Positions 1-10,168 of a stretch of DNA of 64,000 bases are shown one piece after another. This DNA is from an uncultured Pseudovibrio sp. Lineage in GTDB: Bacteria; Pseudomonadota; Alphaproteobacteria; Rhizobiales; Stappiaceae. Below the pieces are notes generated by a model. The model worked only from the letters and a program-made list of their open reading frames with translations, was not told where the DNA came from and searched no databases. The stretch spans positions 1 to 64,000 of the forward strand of contig CANNAV010000005.1 of assembly GCA_947502585.1 (NCBI GenBank), written 5' to 3'. Position 1 is the stretch's first letter; the number at the start of each line of letters is the position of its first letter. Position numbers and translations under genes: made by a program.

Positions 1-2
1 AG

Positions 3-92
3 GCCCGAAAATACTTCGATATGGACGAATTTCATGAGTGGATTGCGCTACGACAAGAGGAGAAAAAAGACAAAAACTACATCCAGATCTGA
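3..92 (+). CDS. C-terminal end of an unidentified protein (truncated by window edge)
   Basis: An open frame enters from the left edge and stops at TGA 90-92. It encodes 29 residues, acidic and lysine-rich, with a WIALRQEEKKDK segment. The amino-acid composition looks like a real protein tail rather than random sequence. It converges on lolD, which reads the other way. There is too little sequence to assign a family; dnaE, often near lolD in relatives, would be on the other strand. The gene is an inference from the open frame only. Confidence 0.35.
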   Translation, partial: ARKYFDMDEFHEWIALRQEEKKDKNYIQI

Positions 93-817
93 TCAACCCG
101 CCAGACCTGAAATCCGAATTTACAGCAGACTTGGGACTTGACCACACTACCAGCGGGAAGTTTTGCTCAATCCTGCCAAACCGTATGACTGAAGTTTTTA
201 AACGTATCAGGAACTTTTTGTCCTGATGGACATGGCGCGAGCCCGCTTAATCATGTGAAGCTTGGCCTTTTTAGCTCACGGCTCCTTAACTCACCACAAT
301 GTCAAATTCCTCGCAAAGTCACAGCTTCGGCTCTGTCAGGCGCCAGCTTACAACACCATCAACGGATAGTTCCGGCCAAACCTGAGCAAGAGCAGTCGCA
401 ACTCGTTGTTGAGTTCAGGTGAAGCACCGGGAGATTTACCGCCGGTCAGAACTTGCGGTCCCTGTGCGTTAAACACAACACCCAGTCACGCACAATCCGA
501 AGCATTACACCGCCCGGGCGCACGGTATTTACACGAGATCCGCCATCATAAACTACTGCAATGCGAGATATTTGCGGATTTGACGCCCATTATTACTGAT
601 TTTGGTAAGTGTCCGAAGCTGGTCCCCGCCACAATCACCACGCAATGCAATTACCTTACCGAAAATAACCTCAACCACCAAATCTTACAGGAACGTAAAC
701 TCAGAACCTGCTGGGATTGGCGATATATGAATGAGCAAAGCGATCAAGGGATTGGTACAAGGGCTTATAATTACGTGCGACGCGCGCGTTGTAACAACTT
801 TGTATCTTATTTCCTCT
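93..817. other. Intergenic stretch with no recognisable gene
   Basis: This 725-base gap lies between two convergent genes. The open frames in it (for example 406-855 on the plus strand) are rich in Cys, His, Pro and Arg, have no convincing ribosome binding site, and resemble no family I know. No strong hairpin with a U-run is visible for either flanking gene. It may be decayed sequence. Confidence 0.4.
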
Positions 818-1552
818 TTAGGGAAGCTCTACCACCTTACCTTCGCGCAGTGTAATCCGCCGGTCCATCTGCTGGGCAATCTCAAGGTTGTGGGTTGCGA
901 GCAACGCCGCCACACCGGAAGCCCGAACCAGAGCGGTCAGCGCTTCAAACACATACTGAGAGGTGTTCGGATCAAGGTTCCCGGTTGGCTCATCTGCTAA
1001 CAGAATACGCGGGGCATTTGCCACTGCACGCGCAATCGCAACACGTTGCTGCTCACCACCGGAAAGCTCAGCTGGCCGATGTGTTTCACGCTCAGAAAGG
1101 CGCATATAGGAAAGCAACTGGCGTGCGCGTTCCTCTGCATCCTGACGCTTCAAACCACAAATCATCTGCGGCAGTGCAATGTTCTCAAGTGCTGTAAATT
1201 CAGGCAACAACTGATGGAACTGATAGACAAAACCTACCTCGGTGCGCCGAATGGCAGTGCGTGCATCATCATTGAGCCTGGAACACTCCCGCCCACCAAT
1301 CAGCACCTCCCCGCTCTGCGGCATTTCCAAAAGACCAGCCAGATGCATCAAAGTGGATTTGCCAGCACCGGAAGGCCCCACAAGCGCAACCATTTCCCCT
1401 TCATAGAGATTAAGGTCAGCGCCCTTCAGAATTTCCAGTTGGCTGTTGCCCTCAACATAGCTGCGGACAACATCCTTCAAACTCAGAACAGGAACGCGCT
1501 CTTCACCCTTGAGAGAAGCACCGGCAAGCGGTTTTGTTGGTTTATTCATCAT
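818..1552 (-). CDS. lolD: Lipoprotein-releasing ABC transporter ATP-binding protein LolD
   Basis: This is the ATPase of the LolCDE complex, which extracts outer-membrane lipoproteins from the inner membrane and passes them to LolA. The 244 residues match the family length. Walker A (GPSGAGKST) is at about 59-67, the ABC signature LSGGEQQRV at about 163-171, and Walker B with LLADEPTG follows. A Q-loop and the H-loop LATHN are also present. The start codon overlaps the stop of the upstream permease gene (ATGA), so the two are probably translationally coupled. A second ATG three bases in is an equally possible start. MacB-type exporters are similar, but the LolC/E-type partner argues for Lol. 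Confidence 0.93.
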   Translation of the reverse strand: MMNKPTKPLAGASLKGEERVPVLSLKDVVRSYVEGNSQLEILKGADLNLYEGEMVALVGPSGAGKSTLMHLAGLLEMPQSGEVLIGGRECSRLNDDARTAIRRTEVGFVYQFHQLLPEFTALENIALPQMICGLKRQDAEERARQLLSYMRLSERETHRPAELSGGEQQRVAIARAVANAPRILLADEPTGNLDPNTSQYVFEALTALVRASGVAALLATHNLEIAQQMDRRITLREGKVVELP

Positions 1553-2835
1553 TCGTAGCGCAAAGCCTCAACAGGATCGAGCCGGGCTGCGCGCCAGGCA
1601 GGGTAAATCGTAGCAAGCAGGCTCAAAACCAGAGCCATAATAACAACACTGGCCGTCTCACTCGGATTCATTTCAGCCGGCAGCTTTGAAAGAAAGTAAA
1701 GCTCAGGCGAGAACAGCTCGGTTGAGGTCAGCCAGGAAATCCCCTGACGAATACTCTCAATGTTCAGGCACACCACCGTGCCCAGAATGAATCCGGCAAA
1801 TGTGCCAATAGTCCCAATGCTGGCTCCCGTGATGATGAAGATCCGCATCACGGCACCACGGGTCGCCCCCATGGTACGCAGCACGGCAATATCACGGCCC
1901 TTGTCTTTCACAAGCATTGTCATGCCGGAAATGATATTCAAAGCAGCCACAAGAACAATCAGTGTGAGGATCAGGAACATCACATTGCGTTCAACCTCAA
2001 GCGCTGAGAAGAATGTCATATTGCGCTGGCGCCAGTCGGAAACGAACACAGGTCGCCCCGCCTTTTCTTCAATGACGGGACCTATCGAACCAACAGCATC
2101 CGGATCATCTGCATAGACCTCAATGCCAGTCGCCAGCCCCTCCTTGTTGAAGTAGAGCTGCGCCTCATTAAAGGGCATAAACGCAATTGTCCCATCATAT
2201 TCGCTCATGCCAATCTGGAAGATCGCAGAAACGGGATAGCCCTTCACGCGTGGGGTCATCCCCATCGGCGTGATGCTGCCACGCGGCGTGATCACGCGCA
2301 CGGTATCTCCAACAGTGACACCCAGCTGGCGTGCAAGACGGGATCCAATGGCAATACCTTCGCCATCATCAAATCCATCCAGCGTTCCAAGCAGAATGTT
2401 CCCGGAAACAAGCTCCAGTTTATCAAGATCAGCCTTATGAATGCCACGGAACAAAGCACCCAGATCAGCGCCTGGTCCGGAGATCATCGCCTGCCCCTCA
2501 ACAAACGGCATAGCAAAATCAACCCCGTCTATGCCAGCCAGTTTGACTGAGGTTGCCTCGTAGTCATCGAGCGGGCTGTCAATGGGCTGCACAAGCACAT
2601 GCCCGTTGATACCAAGAATTTTGGTCAGCAACTCCGTTCGGAACCCGTTCATCACAGCCATAACGATGATAAGAGTTGCAACGCCCAAAGTGATGCCCAG
2701 AAGGGACAGACCGGCAATAATAGAAATGAAAGTTTCTTTGCGTCTGGAGCGCAGATAACGCCCTGCCAGCATCCACTCAAAGGGTGCAAACCACCGGTTC
2801 TTTCCGGGATGAGCCGCCTGAATCTCTGCCGTCAT
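1549..2835 (-). CDS. lolC: Lipoprotein-releasing ABC transporter permease (LolC/LolE family)
   Basis: This is the integral-membrane subunit of the lipoprotein release system. The 428 residues follow the FtsX/MacB layout. One transmembrane helix lies near residues 30-55 ([21 protein letters not shown]). A large periplasmic domain follows, then three C-terminal helices, ending in [20 protein letters not shown], a hallmark of the family. Alphaproteobacteria usually have a single LolC/E-type permease acting as a homodimer, which fits the lone copy here. It is upstream of lolD in the same operon with a 4-base overlap. It is separated from proS by about 160 bases. Confidence 0.92.
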   Translation of the reverse strand: MTAEIQAAHPGKNRWFAPFEWMLAGRYLRSRRKETFISIIAGLSLLGITLGVATLIIVMAVMNGFRTELLTKILGINGHVLVQPIDSPLDDYEATSVKLAGIDGVDFAMPFVEGQAMISGPGADLGALFRGIHKADLDKLELVSGNILLGTLDGFDDGEGIAIGSRLARQLGVTVGDTVRVITPRGSITPMGMTPRVKGYPVSAIFQIGMSEYDGTIAFMPFNEAQLYFNKEGLATGIEVYADDPDAVGSIGPVIEEKAGRPVFVSDWRQRNMTFFSALEVERNVMFLILTLIVLVAALNIISGMTMLVKDKGRDIAVLRTMGATRGAVMRIFIITGASIGTIGTFAGFILGTVVCLNIESIRQGISWLTSTELFSPELYFLSKLPAEMNPSETASVVIMALVLSLLATIYPAWRAARLDPVEALRYE

Positions 2836-2994
2836 ACTAGACTATTCTCCGTTTCCGTCTGCTCAACTACCCATGGTATACAGGATGCTTGAAGAGCAAG
2901 TGCCATAAACCCCGGCAAAAAGGACCGCCAGCAGCAAGGCCGCCGACACCTGACATACCATTGAAGCTTCTGAATCACCCAAGCTTCGCTGATA

Positions 2995-4320
2995 TCAGCC
3001 TTTTAAGGCAGAAATCAGTTTGTTGACAGCTGCTTGCGGGGTCAACATTTCACGTATCCCGGTTGCACGGTCTTTGACTTCCACTTCACCGGTCTTCAGA
3101 CCTCGTGGGCCAACAACCAGCTGATACGGCAGGCCGATCAGATCCATGCCTGCAAATTTCTGGCCTGCACTGGTCTTGCGATCATCATAAAGAACCTCAA
3201 CACCGGCCTTTTCCAGCTCAGCATAAACGCTCTCACAAACCTCATCGCACTCAGATCCAACCTTCATGTTGATCAGACCAACATGGAACGGCGCAACTTC
3301 TTTCGGCCAGACAATGCCATCATCATCATGGCAAGCTTCAATGATCGCGCCCACCAGACGGGATACACCAATGCCGTAAGAGCCCATGTGAACAGGCTGC
3401 TCCTTACCTTCAGCAGTCATCACCTTCGCCGCCATAGGCTCGGAGTATTTGGGGCCGAAGTAGAAGATGTGGCCAACTTCAATTCCGCGTGCTGAAACCT
3501 TCCTCTCTTCCGCAACAGCCTCAAACGCAGTTTCATCATGCATTTCATCAGTTGCAGCATAAGGGGAGGTCCACTGCTCGATGATACCGGAAAGATCACT
3601 GTTAAAGTCGATGTCTTCAGCAGGAACTGGTAGGCCCAGAATATCCTTATCAAGGAACACTTCACTTTCCCCGGTAGACGCCAGCACGATAAACTCGTGA
3701 GACATGTCGCCGCCGATCGGGCCGGTATCAGCCTTCATGGGGATTGCAGTCAGACCCATACGTGCAAAAGTACGCAAGTATGCCACGAACATTCGGCGAT
3801 ATGCTTCCGTTGCCCGTTCCTTGTCCAGATCAAAGGAATAGGCATCCTTCATCAGGAACTCACGACCACGCATCACGCCAAACCGGGGACGCACCTCATC
3901 GCGGAACTTCCACTGCACATGATAAAGGTTCAGCGGCAGGTCCTTGTAGGAACGCACATAGCTGCGGAAGATGTCAGTGACCATCTCTTCATTGGTCGGA
4001 CCAAACAGCATATCGCGCTCATGACGATCCTGGATGCGCAACATTTCCTTTCCGTATGCATCATAGCGGCCACTTTCACGCCACAGATCAGCAGGCTGAA
4101 TGGTTGGCATAAGCATCTGGACAGCACCTGAGCGGTTCTGCTCTTCCTCAACAATACGCTGAATTTTGGTGAGCACACGATGGCCAAGCGGCAGCCACGC
4201 ATAAACCCCGGCTGACTGCTGACGGATCATACCCGCACGCAACATCAGACGGTGCGATACGATCTCGGCTTCTTTCGGAGTTTCCTTCAAAATTGGCAGG
4301 AAATATCGGGACAAACGCAT
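2995..4320 (-). CDS. proS: Prolyl-tRNA synthetase, short alphaproteobacterial type
   Basis: Class II aminoacyl-tRNA synthetase that charges tRNA-Pro in the cytoplasm. At 441 residues it is well short of the roughly 570-residue E. coli enzyme because it lacks the INS editing insertion between motifs 2 and 3, as is typical of alphaproteobacteria. Motif 2 is visible around [23 protein letters not shown] at about 141-163. Motif 3 is [16 protein letters not shown], and the anticodon-binding domain follows. The start [19 protein letters not shown] is the usual family N-terminus. The ribosome binding site is weak. The gene order proS-lolC-lolD is common in the Hyphomicrobiales. Confidence 0.95.
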   Translation of the reverse strand: MRLSRYFLPILKETPKEAEIVSHRLMLRAGMIRQQSAGVYAWLPLGHRVLTKIQRIVEEEQNRSGAVQMLMPTIQPADLWRESGRYDAYGKEMLRIQDRHERDMLFGPTNEEMVTDIFRSYVRSYKDLPLNLYHVQWKFRDEVRPRFGVMRGREFLMKDAYSFDLDKERATEAYRRMFVAYLRTFARMGLTAIPMKADTGPIGGDMSHEFIVLASTGESEVFLDKDILGLPVPAEDIDFNSDLSGIIEQWTSPYAATDEMHDETAFEAVAEERKVSARGIEVGHIFYFGPKYSEPMAAKVMTAEGKEQPVHMGSYGIGVSRLVGAIIEACHDDDGIVWPKEVAPFHVGLINMKVGSECDEVCESVYAELEKAGVEVLYDDRKTSAGQKFAGMDLIGLPYQLVVGPRGLKTGEVEVKDRATGIREMLTPQAAVNKLISALKG

Positions 4321-4553
4321 TAGTTTAACTCTTCAGATTTTAAGGCACACAAGCTCTGGTTCACCACCAGGCATCAATTGCTTGCCTTTTTAGCAAGCAG
4401 TACTCCTGTTGTAACTGCCAACATGGCTATATGCTAATTTTCTAAGGCATCTTTCCCCATCCACACAGCTTTTTGCCTTCACCTTTGAATTCAGCTCACA
4501 GAATCACGAAAAACTGTAGCTAAATTTCAGGCAAGCAAAAAACTTGCGCCGGG

Positions 4554-4581
4554 TTGATACAAAATGATGACAAACTAATAT
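4554..4581 (+). promoter_or_regulatory. Sigma-70-like promoter for the plus-strand RNA candidate
   Basis: A -35 box TTGATA (4554-4559) and a -10 box TAATAT (4576-4581) are separated by 16 bases. They point toward the structured, terminator-ended region and not toward any protein gene. Transcription would start near 4588-4592. The pair is seen in the sequence; its activity is inferred. Confidence 0.5.
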
Positions 4582-4590
4582 GATTAGTTT
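4572..4590. promoter_or_regulatory. Perfect palindrome over the -10 box, possible operator
   Basis: AAACTAAT-ATG-ATTAGTTT is an 8-base perfect inverted repeat with a 3-base spacer. It covers the -10 box and probable start site of the RNA candidate, the classic position for a repressor. It does not match the Irr, RirA or Fur consensus sequences that I can recall, so the regulator is unknown. Confidence 0.45.
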
Positions 4591-4777
4591 AATGTCTGTT
4601 CAAATATAAAAATAACACCTTTAAGCGGTGTTGTAAGGTATCGCGATCTTTAGTCTTGGGAGGAACGTTCTCGGGCGCCCTTTTGGTTGCAGCCGGCACT
4701 ATACGCAAGTGCAAAGAGAACATTTAGACGCGGAACTTAGGTCTAACAGCAAGGCTTCGGCCTTGCTTTTTTTTGTT
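4590..4777 (+). ncRNA. Candidate structured small RNA
   Basis: No plus-strand protein gene is present, yet the region ends in a textbook intrinsic terminator. Predicted helices by eye: GTTCTC near 4669 with GAGAAC near 4716 enclosing a smaller GCACT/AGTGC hairpin; TTAGAC with GTCTAA (about 4724-4746); and the terminator stem AGCAAGGC/GCCTTGCT followed by eight T. An SD-like GGGAGGAAC lies near 4658, inside the structure. The RNA would be about 100-190 nt depending on the start. I cannot assign an Rfam family; known alphaproteobacterial sRNA families would be the first to test. Confidence 0.5.
4747..4777 (+). terminator. Intrinsic terminator of the small RNA candidate
   Basis: The stem AGCAAGGC-TTCG-GCCTTGCT has an ultrastable TTCG-type loop and runs straight into eight T residues. 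On the minus strand it lacks a U-run, so it terminates plus-strand transcription only. Confidence 0.8.
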
Positions 4778-5000
4778 AATTCCTGCTGTTTTATCGAATG
4801 GGACTCTTTGAATTGCGCACTCAGTTTGCGCATATCGGTATAACCAGCAGAGCCTGTACAAGGCAGGGAACAAGTACCTTTCCAGCAGCACTCCTCTGAA
4901 TGTAAGAAAGCGCTGCCTGCGAATCGTTTTTTTTAAACTCGATAGCTTTTCTTTGTAATTCACTGATTTGACACCACACAATTGACGTCAAACTTCAAAA

Positions 5001-5279
5001 TCAGGAAGGAGCATTCCCCATTATCTTGTCAACAAGTGGAAACAGATGCGCACCCAGGCCTGACTCGAGGAACCAATAGAAGGCAATGAACACAATCGTT
5101 GTTACAATCGTGTTGATGATCACCTTCTTCAGCATCTGTGGATTTTGAGGGGCGCTCTCAGTCGTTCCCCGAACCACTTCGCCTTCCTCCGCCTGGGAAC
5201 GAACGCCAAACGGCAAGATAACCAGGAACAAAATCCACCACATCATGAAGTAGAGTGCAAACAGTAGCGGCGTAGCCAT
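5001..5279 (-). CDS. DUF1467 family small membrane protein
   Basis: A 92-residue inner-membrane protein with two predicted transmembrane helices, at about residues 5-25 (LLFALYFMMWWILFLVILPF) and 52-72 (IINTIVTTIVFIAFYWFL). The short loop between them is charged, with the GVRSQAEEGEVV.GT.ESAP motif typical of DUF1467. A good Shine-Dalgarno AGGAG precedes the ATG. The family is almost confined to alphaproteobacteria and commonly sits between mce and proS, as here. Its function is unknown. Confidence 0.85.
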   Translation of the reverse strand: MATPLLFALYFMMWWILFLVILPFGVRSQAEEGEVVRGTTESAPQNPQMLKKVIINTIVTTIVFIAFYWFLESGLGAHLFPLVDKIMGNAPS

Positions 5280-5480
5280 AAATGAGCTCCTGGAACGTTC
5301 TTGTTTCTTCTGCGACTGGTCACCTGATCGTTATATTACAAAGCGACCATCACATTGTAGCATATCCCCGGAAAGTGGCAGCCGATTTTCGAAGATATCA
5401 TAGATATTTTTACCTAGAAGAAATAGGCCCAAGCTGAAAGCCTTTCAGCCTTTTCAAACCACAAGTGTTTCGACACGAAC

Positions 5481-5885
5481 TTAAGCCTGCTCCAGTTCAG
5501 TCAATGTTCCAAGGAAGTCTTTTGGATGCAAAAACAGCACAGGCTTACCATGTGCGCCAACCCGCGGTTCGCCATCACCTAGAATACGGGCTCCATTGGC
5601 AACCAGTTGATCACGTGCAGCAAGGATGTCATCAACTTCATAACAGATGTGATGGATACCACCCTGGGTGTTGCGCTCCAGAAACCTTGAGATCGGAGAA
5701 TTCCCGCCAAGCGGCTCCAGCAGTTCAATCTTCGTATTGGGAAGTTCGATAAACACGGTTGAAACACCATGATCCGGCTGCGCCACTTTTTCTGAGGCAA
5801 TGCCGCCAAGCGTATCACGGTACACCTTCAGGCCTTCTTCTATATCCAACACGGCAATCGCGACGTGGTTCAATCGTCCAATCAT
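5481..5885 (-). CDS. mce: Methylmalonyl-CoA epimerase
   Basis: Interconverts (2S)- and (2R)-methylmalonyl-CoA in propionyl-CoA assimilation, between propionyl-CoA carboxylase and methylmalonyl-CoA mutase. The 134-residue protein is a single vicinal-oxygen-chelate unit with two beta-alpha-beta modules. Metal ligands are apparent at His of LNHVAIAV near the N-terminus, His of GGIHHICYEVDD in the middle, and Glu of LGTLTELEQ at the end. The start at 5885 is preferred over 5945 because GGGAGGACCGTC lies just upstream and MIGRLNHVAIAV is the family N-terminus. Confidence 0.92.
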   Translation of the reverse strand: MIGRLNHVAIAVLDIEEGLKVYRDTLGGIASEKVAQPDHGVSTVFIELPNTKIELLEPLGGNSPISRFLERNTQGGIHHICYEVDDILAARDQLVANGARILGDGEPRVGAHGKPVLFLHPKDFLGTLTELEQA

Positions 5886-6118
5886 GACGGTCCTCCCAAT
5901 AACTTTTTGTTCCTGTGTGCACTCCGTTCGATTGGACACAATCAAATCACAGGAAGCTGTTCAAACAAAACGTCAGAGCACAGCGCGTAACTGCAGATGA
6001 ACGCGGATGGCATTAAGGAACAGATTTCACTCACAAAGTCCATTGGATCAAAAGTCACAGACCGCCGATGCTCTCCTCACCTGCGGCCTTTGATTATCTT
6101 TGAGGAAATGAGTGAGGA

Positions 6119-7786
6119 TCAGACACGCTGCACCAATGCCTTACAAAGAGGCTTCTTGCCCCAGTGCTCCACAACAGCATAGCGCCCTGCCCGCCTGGCA
6201 GCTTCCCGCACCAGTTCCACATCCCGGCGGCGACTCTTTGGAATGGAAATCACAGCTCCATAAACGGCATCACGAACGGCATCCTCAAACGGTGTCCCGT
6301 TTTCAGTTTCATCCGGCATCCCGAAAAGAACCACATCGATATCACCAAGCAACTCCCCACGGCCATCCACGATCAGCGAAACCGTCACGCATCCACCAAA
6401 AGAAAGCTTGCGGCGTTCCTGAACGCCAGTCTCCTCTGGTGCCGCAATCAAATGTCCGTCACACACCAGAATACCGGCAGGTGCTTCGTCAATAACATCA
6501 AGCCCACCGGGATGCAGGCGCACCATATCGCCATCACGGATGATCTTAACGTCCTTCACGCCTTTACTGATCGCGAAGTCCTTATGACACTGCAGGTGCA
6601 GCGGTTCACCGTGAACAGGCAACACCTTCTTCGGACGCACAAGATTGTAAACCTGATCCAGCTCACCACGGCGTGGGTGACCAGACACATGCACCAGCGC
6701 ATCACGGTCAGTCACCACCTTTAGCCCCTGTTGGGTCAGCTGGTTGATGATGCCGTAAACGGCCCTTTCATTACCCGGAATAGTACGACTGGAGAAGATA
6801 ACCATATCACCGGCAGACAGCGCGACCTGACGGTGTTGGTCACCGGCAATACGTGCCATAGCAGCACGCGCCTCTCCCTGCGAGCCAGTACAAAGAGCAA
6901 CAACCTTATCTCGCGGTAAAGAGCCAAAGGTTTCCTCATCACGAAATGGCGCCAATCCATCAAGATAACCCAGATCACGCGCGATCTCGACGGTGCGCTG
7001 CATAGAGCGACCGATCACGACAATCTCACGCTCTGCCGCCATAGCAGCCTCGGCAACCGCACGCATCCGCGCCACGTTGGACGCAAACGTCGTCACAGCA
7101 ACACGGTTTGGTGCATCCTTGATGATCCGCGTCAGCTCTTCCTTTACATCCGCTTCACTCGGGCTAACCCCGTCACGGACTGCATTGGTGCTGTCACAGA
7201 CAAAGACATCAACGCCCTCATTGCCCAGTTCGCGCAAGCGCTCAAGGTCGATTGCCTTGCCAATACCCGGCGTCAGATCGATCTTCCAGTCACCCGAATG
7301 CAGTACCAGTTGACCACCAACACGAATAGCCAGAGCACACGGCTCCGGGATCGAGTGGGTCATGGTCACCATCTCAATATCAAAGACCCCGGCCTTAAAC
7401 CGGTCACCCTGATTGACCACAGTGACAGGAATTTCATAGTCCGCGCCATCGCCAATCAGCTTGGCTTCCAGAAGGCGGGCAGTGAACTCGGTCGCATAGA
7501 CCGGCAGTTCCAATCGCTTCCAGAGACAGGACAACGCGCCATAATGATCTTCGTGTGCATGCGTGATGACGATGCCGTCAATGCGGGAACGTTCCTCTTC
7601 CAAAAAACGAATATCTGGCAGAATAAGATCAACACCAGGCATTTCCGGTCCGGCAAACGAGACACCAAAATCAACAATCAGCCAACGGCGGTCGTCCTCA
7701 GCTCCATATCCGTAAAGACCAAGGTTCATTCCAATTTCGCCAACACCGCCCAAAGGCAGGAATACGAGCTCCTGAGTGCTCGACAT
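6119..7786 (-). CDS. rnj: Ribonuclease J
   Basis: Metallo-beta-lactamase/beta-CASP ribonuclease with endonuclease and 5'-to-3' exonuclease activity in RNA decay and rRNA maturation. The 555 residues match RNase J. The metal motif HAHEDHYGAL is near residue 76-85. Further motifs include LHSGDWKID, VCDSTN, the beta-CASP segment TTFASNVARM, and VHVSGHPRRGEL with PVHGE near the C-terminal third. The Shine-Dalgarno AAGGAG is 6 bases before the ATG. RNase J coexists here with RNase E (at 57.5 kb), as in many alphaproteobacteria. The neighbours birA and mce are its usual ones. Confidence 0.95.
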   Translation of the reverse strand: MSSTQELVFLPLGGVGEIGMNLGLYGYGAEDDRRWLIVDFGVSFAGPEMPGVDLILPDIRFLEEERSRIDGIVITHAHEDHYGALSCLWKRLELPVYATEFTARLLEAKLIGDGADYEIPVTVVNQGDRFKAGVFDIEMVTMTHSIPEPCALAIRVGGQLVLHSGDWKIDLTPGIGKAIDLERLRELGNEGVDVFVCDSTNAVRDGVSPSEADVKEELTRIIKDAPNRVAVTTFASNVARMRAVAEAAMAAEREIVVIGRSMQRTVEIARDLGYLDGLAPFRDEETFGSLPRDKVVALCTGSQGEARAAMARIAGDQHRQVALSAGDMVIFSSRTIPGNERAVYGIINQLTQQGLKVVTDRDALVHVSGHPRRGELDQVYNLVRPKKVLPVHGEPLHLQCHKDFAISKGVKDVKIIRDGDMVRLHPGGLDVIDEAPAGILVCDGHLIAAPEETGVQERRKLSFGGCVTVSLIVDGRGELLGDIDVVLFGMPDETENGTPFEDAVRDAVYGAVISIPKSRRRDVELVREAARRAGRYAVVEHWGKKPLCKALVQRV

Positions 7787-7925
7787 CTAATACTCCTTCA
7801 AAGCGCATTTCCTAAAAGTGGTTCCGGTTTTCGAAAACAGGAATACGCGTATAAGCTCTAAATCCTGACAAACATATGGCCTCAATGATAAGGAAGCCAG
7901 CAAAGGCGCTTTCGCTTTCACGTCT

Positions 7926-8702
7926 TCAGGAAAAGAAAACATCTCCGGCTGTCACCAGCCGCTCGCCCCCATGATCCATTTTCACGATCAGACGGCCCAT
8001 TTGATCGATGTCCATAAAGACACCGGAAAACTCTTCATTACTCAGGCGGACACGGATAGGTTTCCCGCGCCCTACCGCCTGCCGCAGCCACGCCGATCTG
8101 ATCAATTCAAACCCACTGGCAGCTTTCCACGTTTCCAGCCATCGTGCAAAACTTTGCGCAAGAGCGTCAAAGACCTGTTGCGGCTCACACATGTACCCCA
8201 TGCTGCGCAAATCTGTAACAGCATAATCACCAAGATCCGGGTGATGGGACACGTTGACGCCAAAACCGCACACAAGACACAGCTCACCTTCAGGCCCACT
8301 TTCGCTCTCAAGCAATATGCCAGAGATTTTTTGTCCGTCGATGAGTACATCATTCGGCCACTTCAGCTGCACCAGGTTGAGTGCCCCCGTTGCCCGTTCA
8401 ATGGCCTCACCAAGGGCCAGAGCAGCAACAAAGGGAAGCTGAACGATCTTGTCATTCTGCACATCCACGCGCAGCAACACCGAGGCAAACAGATTGCCGG
8501 TCTCCGACGCCCACGGACGGCCACGACGCCCGCGTCCACTCACCTGAATATCTGAGCGAACCCACAGATTGCCCGGATGCCCTTCCCGGGCCTTGCGCAG
8601 GCCGTGGGTGTTGGTTGACCCGAGCTGATCGTAGTACTCAAAGCAAAAGCCCGGTGCAGATCGCACCGGACCCTCGTCCTTTAATTGTCTGGAGTTCATC
8701 AT
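7926..8702 (-). CDS. birA: Biotin--[acetyl-CoA-carboxylase] ligase
   Basis: Attaches biotin to carboxylase subunits through biotinyl-AMP. At 258 residues it is a monofunctional ligase: the N-terminal DNA-binding helix-turn-helix of E. coli BirA is absent, so it is unlikely to be a repressor. The nucleotide/biotin-binding motif GRGRRGRPW lies at about 57-65 and LKWPNDVLIDGQKISGILLE follows in the centre. It begins 6 bases after the nuoN stop, so it may be transcribed with the nuo operon. The ordering nuoN-birA-rnj is conserved in related bacteria. Confidence 0.93.
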   Translation of the reverse strand: MMNSRQLKDEGPVRSAPGFCFEYYDQLGSTNTHGLRKAREGHPGNLWVRSDIQVSGRGRRGRPWASETGNLFASVLLRVDVQNDKIVQLPFVAALALGEAIERATGALNLVQLKWPNDVLIDGQKISGILLESESGPEGELCLVCGFGVNVSHHPDLGDYAVTDLRSMGYMCEPQQVFDALAQSFARWLETWKAASGFELIRSAWLRQAVGRGKPIRVRLSNEEFSGVFMDIDQMGRLIVKMDHGGERLVTAGDVFFS

Positions 8703-8708
8703 ATAAAA

Positions 8709-10151
8709 CTAAAACAGAACGCCAGCTGCATTAGCAGCAGCATTCATGATTGGTTCCGGCATGAGGAAGAATAATCCGGCAACCGCGCTGGAAAGACCAA
8801 GCACAATTTTCATCTCGCCGGACATTGGCAAAAACTCACCAGTCGCATCATCAAAGAACATGACCTTGATAACACGCAGGTAATAGTAAGCAGCCACAAC
8901 GCTGGTTACAAGACCAATCACGACCAGAGGAGCAAGGCCTGCATCCATCGCAGCGATGAATACGTAGAACTTACCGAAGAAGCCGATGAGTGGCGGCAGA
9001 CCGGTCAGGGAGAACATAATCACCGCAAGCAACACTGCCATAGGCAGGTTGGTCCTGGAAAGGCCAGCAAGATCAGAGATCTCTTCAACCATACCCTCCT
9101 TGCGGCGCATGGACAGGATGCAAGCAAATGTTCCCAGTGTCATCGCAAGATAAGCCGTCATATACACGATCAGGCCGTGGATACCAGCTTCTGTACCAGC
9201 TGCCAGACCAACCAGCGCATACCCCATATTGCCAATAGAAGAATATGCCATCAGACGCTTGATGTTCTTCTGACCAATCGCAGCAAAAGCACCAAGAGCC
9301 ATGGATGCGATGGAGATGAACACAATAATCTGCTGCCAGTCAGTCGTCACGCCGCCTAGCGCATCAATCAGCACACGGATCAACATACCAAATGCAGCAA
9401 TCTTAGGCGCTGCTGCAAAGAAAGCTGTTACCGGTGTAGGTGCCCCCTCATAAACGTCCGGGGTCCACATATGAAATGGAACAGCAGAGATCTTGAAGGC
9501 AATACCTGCCAGCATGAACACGATACCGAACACCAGACCGAGGGACGCACGCTCTTCAGTCAGAGCTGCCGCGATACCGGTAAAGTCAGTGTGGCCGGTA
9601 AAGCCGTAGATGAAGGACATACCGTAAAGCATCATACCGGAAGACAACGCACCAAGGACGAAGTACTTCAGGCCAGCCTCTGTCGAGCGAACAGAATCAC
9701 GGTTAATCGCAGCAACCACGTAAAGGGCCAGAGACTGCAACTCAACACCCAGATACATAGAGATCAGATCGTTGGCTGACAGCATCAGCATCATCCCAAC
9801 GGTCGCGATCACGATGAGGATAGGGTATTCAAAGCGGTCAAAGTTCTGAGAACGGGCGTAAGCAACGGACATTGCAATCGCAAAGCCAGACCCGATCAAC
9901 ACCAGTATTTTCATGTACTGAGAGAACGCGTCCTGCAGGAATGCGCCGTCAAATGTTGTACCATAATGCGGGCTCACCAGCAGGATCAGACCCGCAACAG
10001 TGAGCAACGCAACGCAGATACCCGTTACCAGCGGAGTGGATTTCTCTCCGCCAAAAGTTCCAACCATCAGCAGGACCATTGCGCCGAGAACCAGAAGGAT
10101 CTCGGGCAACACCGGCATTAGATCAGGAATAGCTAGAAACTCAGCATTCAT
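8709..10151 (-). CDS. nuoN: NADH-quinone oxidoreductase subunit N
   Basis: An antiporter-like membrane subunit of complex I that forms one of the proton channels of the membrane arm. 480 residues with about 14 hydrophobic helices. Conserved features include a charged glutamate in helix 5 ([13 protein letters not shown]), lysines in mid-membrane ([26 protein letters not shown]) and the [14 protein letters not shown] segment. It is the last subunit gene of the operon and is separated from nuoM by 17 bases. Confidence 0.96.
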   Translation of the reverse strand: MNAEFLAIPDLMPVLPEILLVLGAMVLLMVGTFGGEKSTPLVTGICVALLTVAGLILLVSPHYGTTFDGAFLQDAFSQYMKILVLIGSGFAIAMSVAYARSQNFDRFEYPILIVIATVGMMLMLSANDLISMYLGVELQSLALYVVAAINRDSVRSTEAGLKYFVLGALSSGMMLYGMSFIYGFTGHTDFTGIAAALTEERASLGLVFGIVFMLAGIAFKISAVPFHMWTPDVYEGAPTPVTAFFAAAPKIAAFGMLIRVLIDALGGVTTDWQQIIVFISIASMALGAFAAIGQKNIKRLMAYSSIGNMGYALVGLAAGTEAGIHGLIVYMTAYLAMTLGTFACILSMRRKEGMVEEISDLAGLSRTNLPMAVLLAVIMFSLTGLPPLIGFFGKFYVFIAAMDAGLAPLVVIGLVTSVVAAYYYLRVIKVMFFDDATGEFLPMSGEMKIVLGLSSAVAGLFFLMPEPIMNAAANAAGVLF

Positions 10152-10168
10152 GAGTACGCGGCTCCCTG

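Larger units (their letters stand above)
4321..5000. other. Long intergenic region holding an RNA gene candidate
   Basis: 680 bases lie between proS and the DUF1467 gene, both on the minus strand. The only clear structure is on the plus strand: a promoter-like pair at 4554-4581, a perfect palindrome at 4572-4590, several hairpins and an intrinsic terminator at about 4747-4777. A minus-strand frame at 4724-4981 overlaps that terminator and does not look like a protein. Confidence 0.6.

Noticed and set aside
406-855. 149-codon plus-strand frame near the left edge
   Set aside because: Rich in Cys/His/Pro/Arg, overlaps the end of lolD on the other strand, and resembles no family.
4724-4981. Minus-strand frame of 85 codons in the proS-DUF1467 gap
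   Set aside because: It overlaps the intrinsic terminator of the RNA candidate, has no ribosome binding site and its composition is unlike a protein.
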